From Pyrrhosoma nymphula (Eukaryota > Arthropoda > Insecta > Odonata > Coenagrionidae), in NCBI GenBank assembly GCA_963573305.1, contig OY754331.1, positions 8,962,868 through 9,026,867 on the forward strand: a stretch of DNA of 64,000 bases, given 5' to 3'. The position numbers were made by a program, and so were the translations under genes. Below are positions 61,170-64,000 of the stretch, piece after piece (position 1 is the first letter of the stretch; each line of letters starts with the position of its first letter). Under the pieces are notes generated by a model. The model did not search any database. It saw only the letters and a list, made by a program, of their open reading frames with translations, and had not been told where the DNA came from.

Positions 61170-61262
61170 AGGAGGATATCCCCTTCAAATTTGAGCCAAG
61201 CCCAACGGTGCTTAACGTTGGTGACTGATCGGTAACGAGTGTCTCCGTCGTGGCCGGCCATC
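61170..61262 (-). pseudogene. 5S rRNA-like remnant
   Basis: On the minus strand it aligns by eye with the same 5S body as the SINE at 5651-5839. Plus-strand words AGCCAAGCCCAACGGTGCTT and AACGTTGGTGACTGATCGGT correspond to AGCCGAGCCCAACGATGCTT and AACTTCGGTGACTGGTCGGG there. It is more diverged, and I see no target duplication or matching body. It may be an older copy of the 5S-derived SINE or a 5S pseudogene. Confidence 0.6.
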
Positions 61263-64000
61263 GCCCCTTAATACAGCATTCGATGATGACCTTTGTTTAA
61301 TATTTTGTCATGACTGCCTTTATATATTTTTGAAATTTATTGTAAGGAATGATTGGTCACTATCAAATTCAGTTGTATACACACCAGCATGTTGCAAATT
61401 AATTGGGTAACTTTCGTTGTCGAAGTAATAATGTTATAGATTTATTTGCCACAAATCCGCCGAAAATAATTATGAGCTTAAGGAAGTCACTGAGGATATT
61501 GCTGGCCGCAAATTTTGTTTCGTGGAAATGAATTTTTTATTTCACTTGTTACATCCAGAATATTCTGTGTAAAGTGTTTGACACACAATGAAGATATGAA
61601 TTCAGTGTCTCAAATGTATTCATAACGATTTTAAATAATGGTGCGTAGAACTTGTGAAATAAAGAAAAAAATTATCTGAGAAATCACAGAAAATGGGAAA
61701 ACTCCACCAGCAAAAGATTTATTAAAACCTAGGCTTTTCTTATTTAAACATCATCATGCAGCTGAAGATTCTGTAATAAGTGGAACTTAGGTCGTAATGA
61801 ATATTTTACTTGTGGAGTTTGCCCACTATTTGTGATTTCTAAGTTATTTTTCGTTTCCACTGAATTTGCCACTCGAAGCAACAAAAATTACTTGTGATTA
61901 TGCAAAGAAAATCAGAGACATTGAATAGAGATAAAGAGAGGTGGTTTAGCGTTACCCTTAAAAGTAAATATATCTATGACCAATTCATTTTTTAGAGAAG
62001 GATCTTGCTCGAAGGAGAGCTCTTGGCGATCCAGAAGAAAACATTCGCAGCAGGGGTTTTCATTCTATTGCGGTCATTCTCTAATCCCTTTTCAACATGA
62101 AAACTACACGGGTCCTTATTTCAACGATTCAAAATGGTAGACCATATATGCCGTATGCATGCTGGCAAAAGTCGAGTTATTGATGACTTCATGCCTTCGC
62201 GTAACAATTGAAGTTTCCCATTTTGGAGTAAGCTTACTTTTTCCCAACTTCTTCAATCCAGGCAGATGTATTATCCATTGAAATATGATTGCAAAGGCTG
62301 TGTAAGAAAGTCAAGCTACTATAATTGTTGGATCGGTAGAAAATATCCTAATTCGATTTCAGTCTATAAATTAATGGTTGCTAGTGTTCGGGTTTAGGTG
62401 TTACGCAACGTAGAGCCACGATTCACATATTTTATTCAAATTTCGATTTTACATTATATTACTTCCTGAATACTAATTCAAGATATGATAGGGATCATAG
62501 TAGGTTAATTTTTATTCCTGTCAATTTGGTAAGCTGATTTTTAGATCGTGCAAATTTCTGTGTTCTACCACTGTCAGAATTACTCGAGCACTGGATGAGT
62601 ATTTTCATCGCGAATAAATCATCCAATACTTCTAATTACTCCAAGCACTGAATATTTTATCCTATTCTGTGTATATTCCTAGGTATATTTTGTAATTGGC
62701 TGCAAAAAAATTAAGTAATATCATAGAGTAAGTAGTCTATGGTAACATTTAATGGCAATGTAAGTGGAGAGAAGAATGACATATATTTTTTCCAAGCGCA
62801 ACCCGTTCGATCCCTATTAAATTCCCTGAACATTGAAGTCACTGCATTCTCAAGGACATCCCACGAGGTGCTGAAAAAAACTTATCGATTCAATAATCAA
62901 CCTGGAAGCAGGAAAGGATTCAAAGGAAAAAAGAATATCATGGGCATGTTTGAGTAATTTGCCTCGCTTCTGCAGCGAACATACAAGTCTGCCTTCTATC
63001 TACCCCTTGCAGTCATTGTTTGGCGTGCACGTGTTACTCGCAGAATCTTTCGAACTGCATATATCTTCCTTTTTATTAGGACTCCATGCATATCGCTGTT
63101 ATTATGACGCTGTATTGGAGAAAGCGTCGTACTACTTATTTATCGAACTCATCTAGTTCACACACCAGATGAGGGTCGTTAGCTTCATTCCGACGCTACA
63201 ATGAAAAGTTTTATAATGTTACTCTAAAGTTTTTATAAAGTTAAAAATAGCTGACTTTATTGATCAGGATGATCACTGGAAAAAAGGAGTATATTTGCCT
63301 GAACCATCGTAGAGCTAGTAAACTGGGACGTTTTATTCGTATGTAAGACCTCTTAGATAAGAGACTCGTGGAAAGAGCAAAACAGAGATTCACAAAAAAA
63401 TAAGCTAAAAAAACTTTAACTTACAAATAGTACTTACTCTAAAAGAAAATTTAATTATAATTTTCATAAAAACTAGAATTTTAATTATTCACAATTTTAT
63501 CAGGAATATTTCATCTCGATTTTTTGGGTTCTTAATTGTATGCCCTTGAAACGAAGGGCGAATCAAGGAAATGTTCGATATTTTCTGACACGGTCAGGTG
63601 TTTTTATTATTTTTTTGAGCTTAAAATCAGTTATAATTGATTTTAAGTGAACTTTAAGCTGCATCAAAGCAGAAGATACTGGCGAAAACGATCTTAAAGG
63701 CAACTGACACTTGAATATGTTATCTATTTGTGTAGAAAACTATGGTACCTACATCTAAAAAAAGCAGAGTATATCCCCAATGACAAAATTCTTTTGAAGT
63801 TTACTCTAAAATTTACTCTCTAAGGATTTATAGTTTATTTCATGAAAAAAAAGTATGAGAATCTGTATTATTGAAAATCATGGTCAATTACATGAGCTCT
63901 GAATGCTGAAAGGTTCTCGTAGCGATTTGCTTATCATTTAATAATTCAATATCAGGGTTAGTATTTCGGAAACTCTACCGGAATAAATGGACATTGGGAT
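61263..64000. other. no recognisable gene
   Basis: AT-rich sequence to the window end. Nothing I can assign: short frames, no splice-consistent coding, no clear element ends. Confidence 0.4.

Overview
This window is eukaryotic, almost certainly from an arthropod and most likely an insect. One host gene is spread over about 22 kb with long AT-rich introns. The rest is low-density non-coding DNA packed with LINE retrotransposons, cut-and-paste DNA transposons, MITEs, foldbacks, SINEs and satellite arrays. There are no operons, ribosome binding sites or bacterial features. The species cannot be named from the sequence alone.

The only host gene I can support is a UDP-glycosyltransferase on the + strand (coding exons 20418-21254, 27466-27697, 33201-33420, 42120-42417). 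Splice phases match (0, 1, 2) and the joined frame encodes 528 residues with signal peptide, UGT signature, C-terminal membrane anchor and a KxKxx-type tail. An acceptor at 20405-20406 implies an upstream non-coding exon that I could not locate.

Layout. 0-5.8 kb: a broken piggyBac-like transposase, a hairpin, a TTAA-flanked MITE and a 5S-rRNA-derived SINE with a 14-bp target duplication. 5.9-17.6 kb: a set of elements nested in one another. An inverted-repeat foldback is split by a hAT element with an 8-bp duplication. That hAT element holds a TIR element (C1), which holds a second TIR element (C2) made mostly of a 72-bp satellite and a related 180-197-bp array. A fourth TIR element (D) sits near the foldback centre. 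17.6-20.4 kb: mostly unremarkable, with a LINE-tail repeat and a tRNA-Gly-like remnant. 20.4-42.6 kb: the UGT gene. Its introns carry Jockey-like and RTE-like LINE remnants, one long open RTE-like reverse transcriptase frame, several MITEs, a 427-bp palindrome, a TTAA element carrying a FLYWCH fragment, two hAT MITEs, a Harbinger transposase fragment and a tRNA-like gene in an inverted repeat. 42.8-56.4 kb: a Penelope-like GIY-YIG remnant, LINE ORF1 and ORF2 pieces, a TIR element with CCACGTGG words (F), an open CR1/Jockey-like reverse transcriptase, tRNA-derived SINEs and two more LINE 3' ends. 56.4-64 kb: AT-rich, with one 1.4-kb TIR element and a second 5S-like remnant.

The most unusual observation is that C1, C2 and F (and more weakly D) look like members of one modular class. 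They have CCC-type termini, arms filled with family-specific short words, and a shared AT-rich core. In C2 the arm words have grown into a multi-kilobase satellite, so a satellite appears to sit inside a mobile element.
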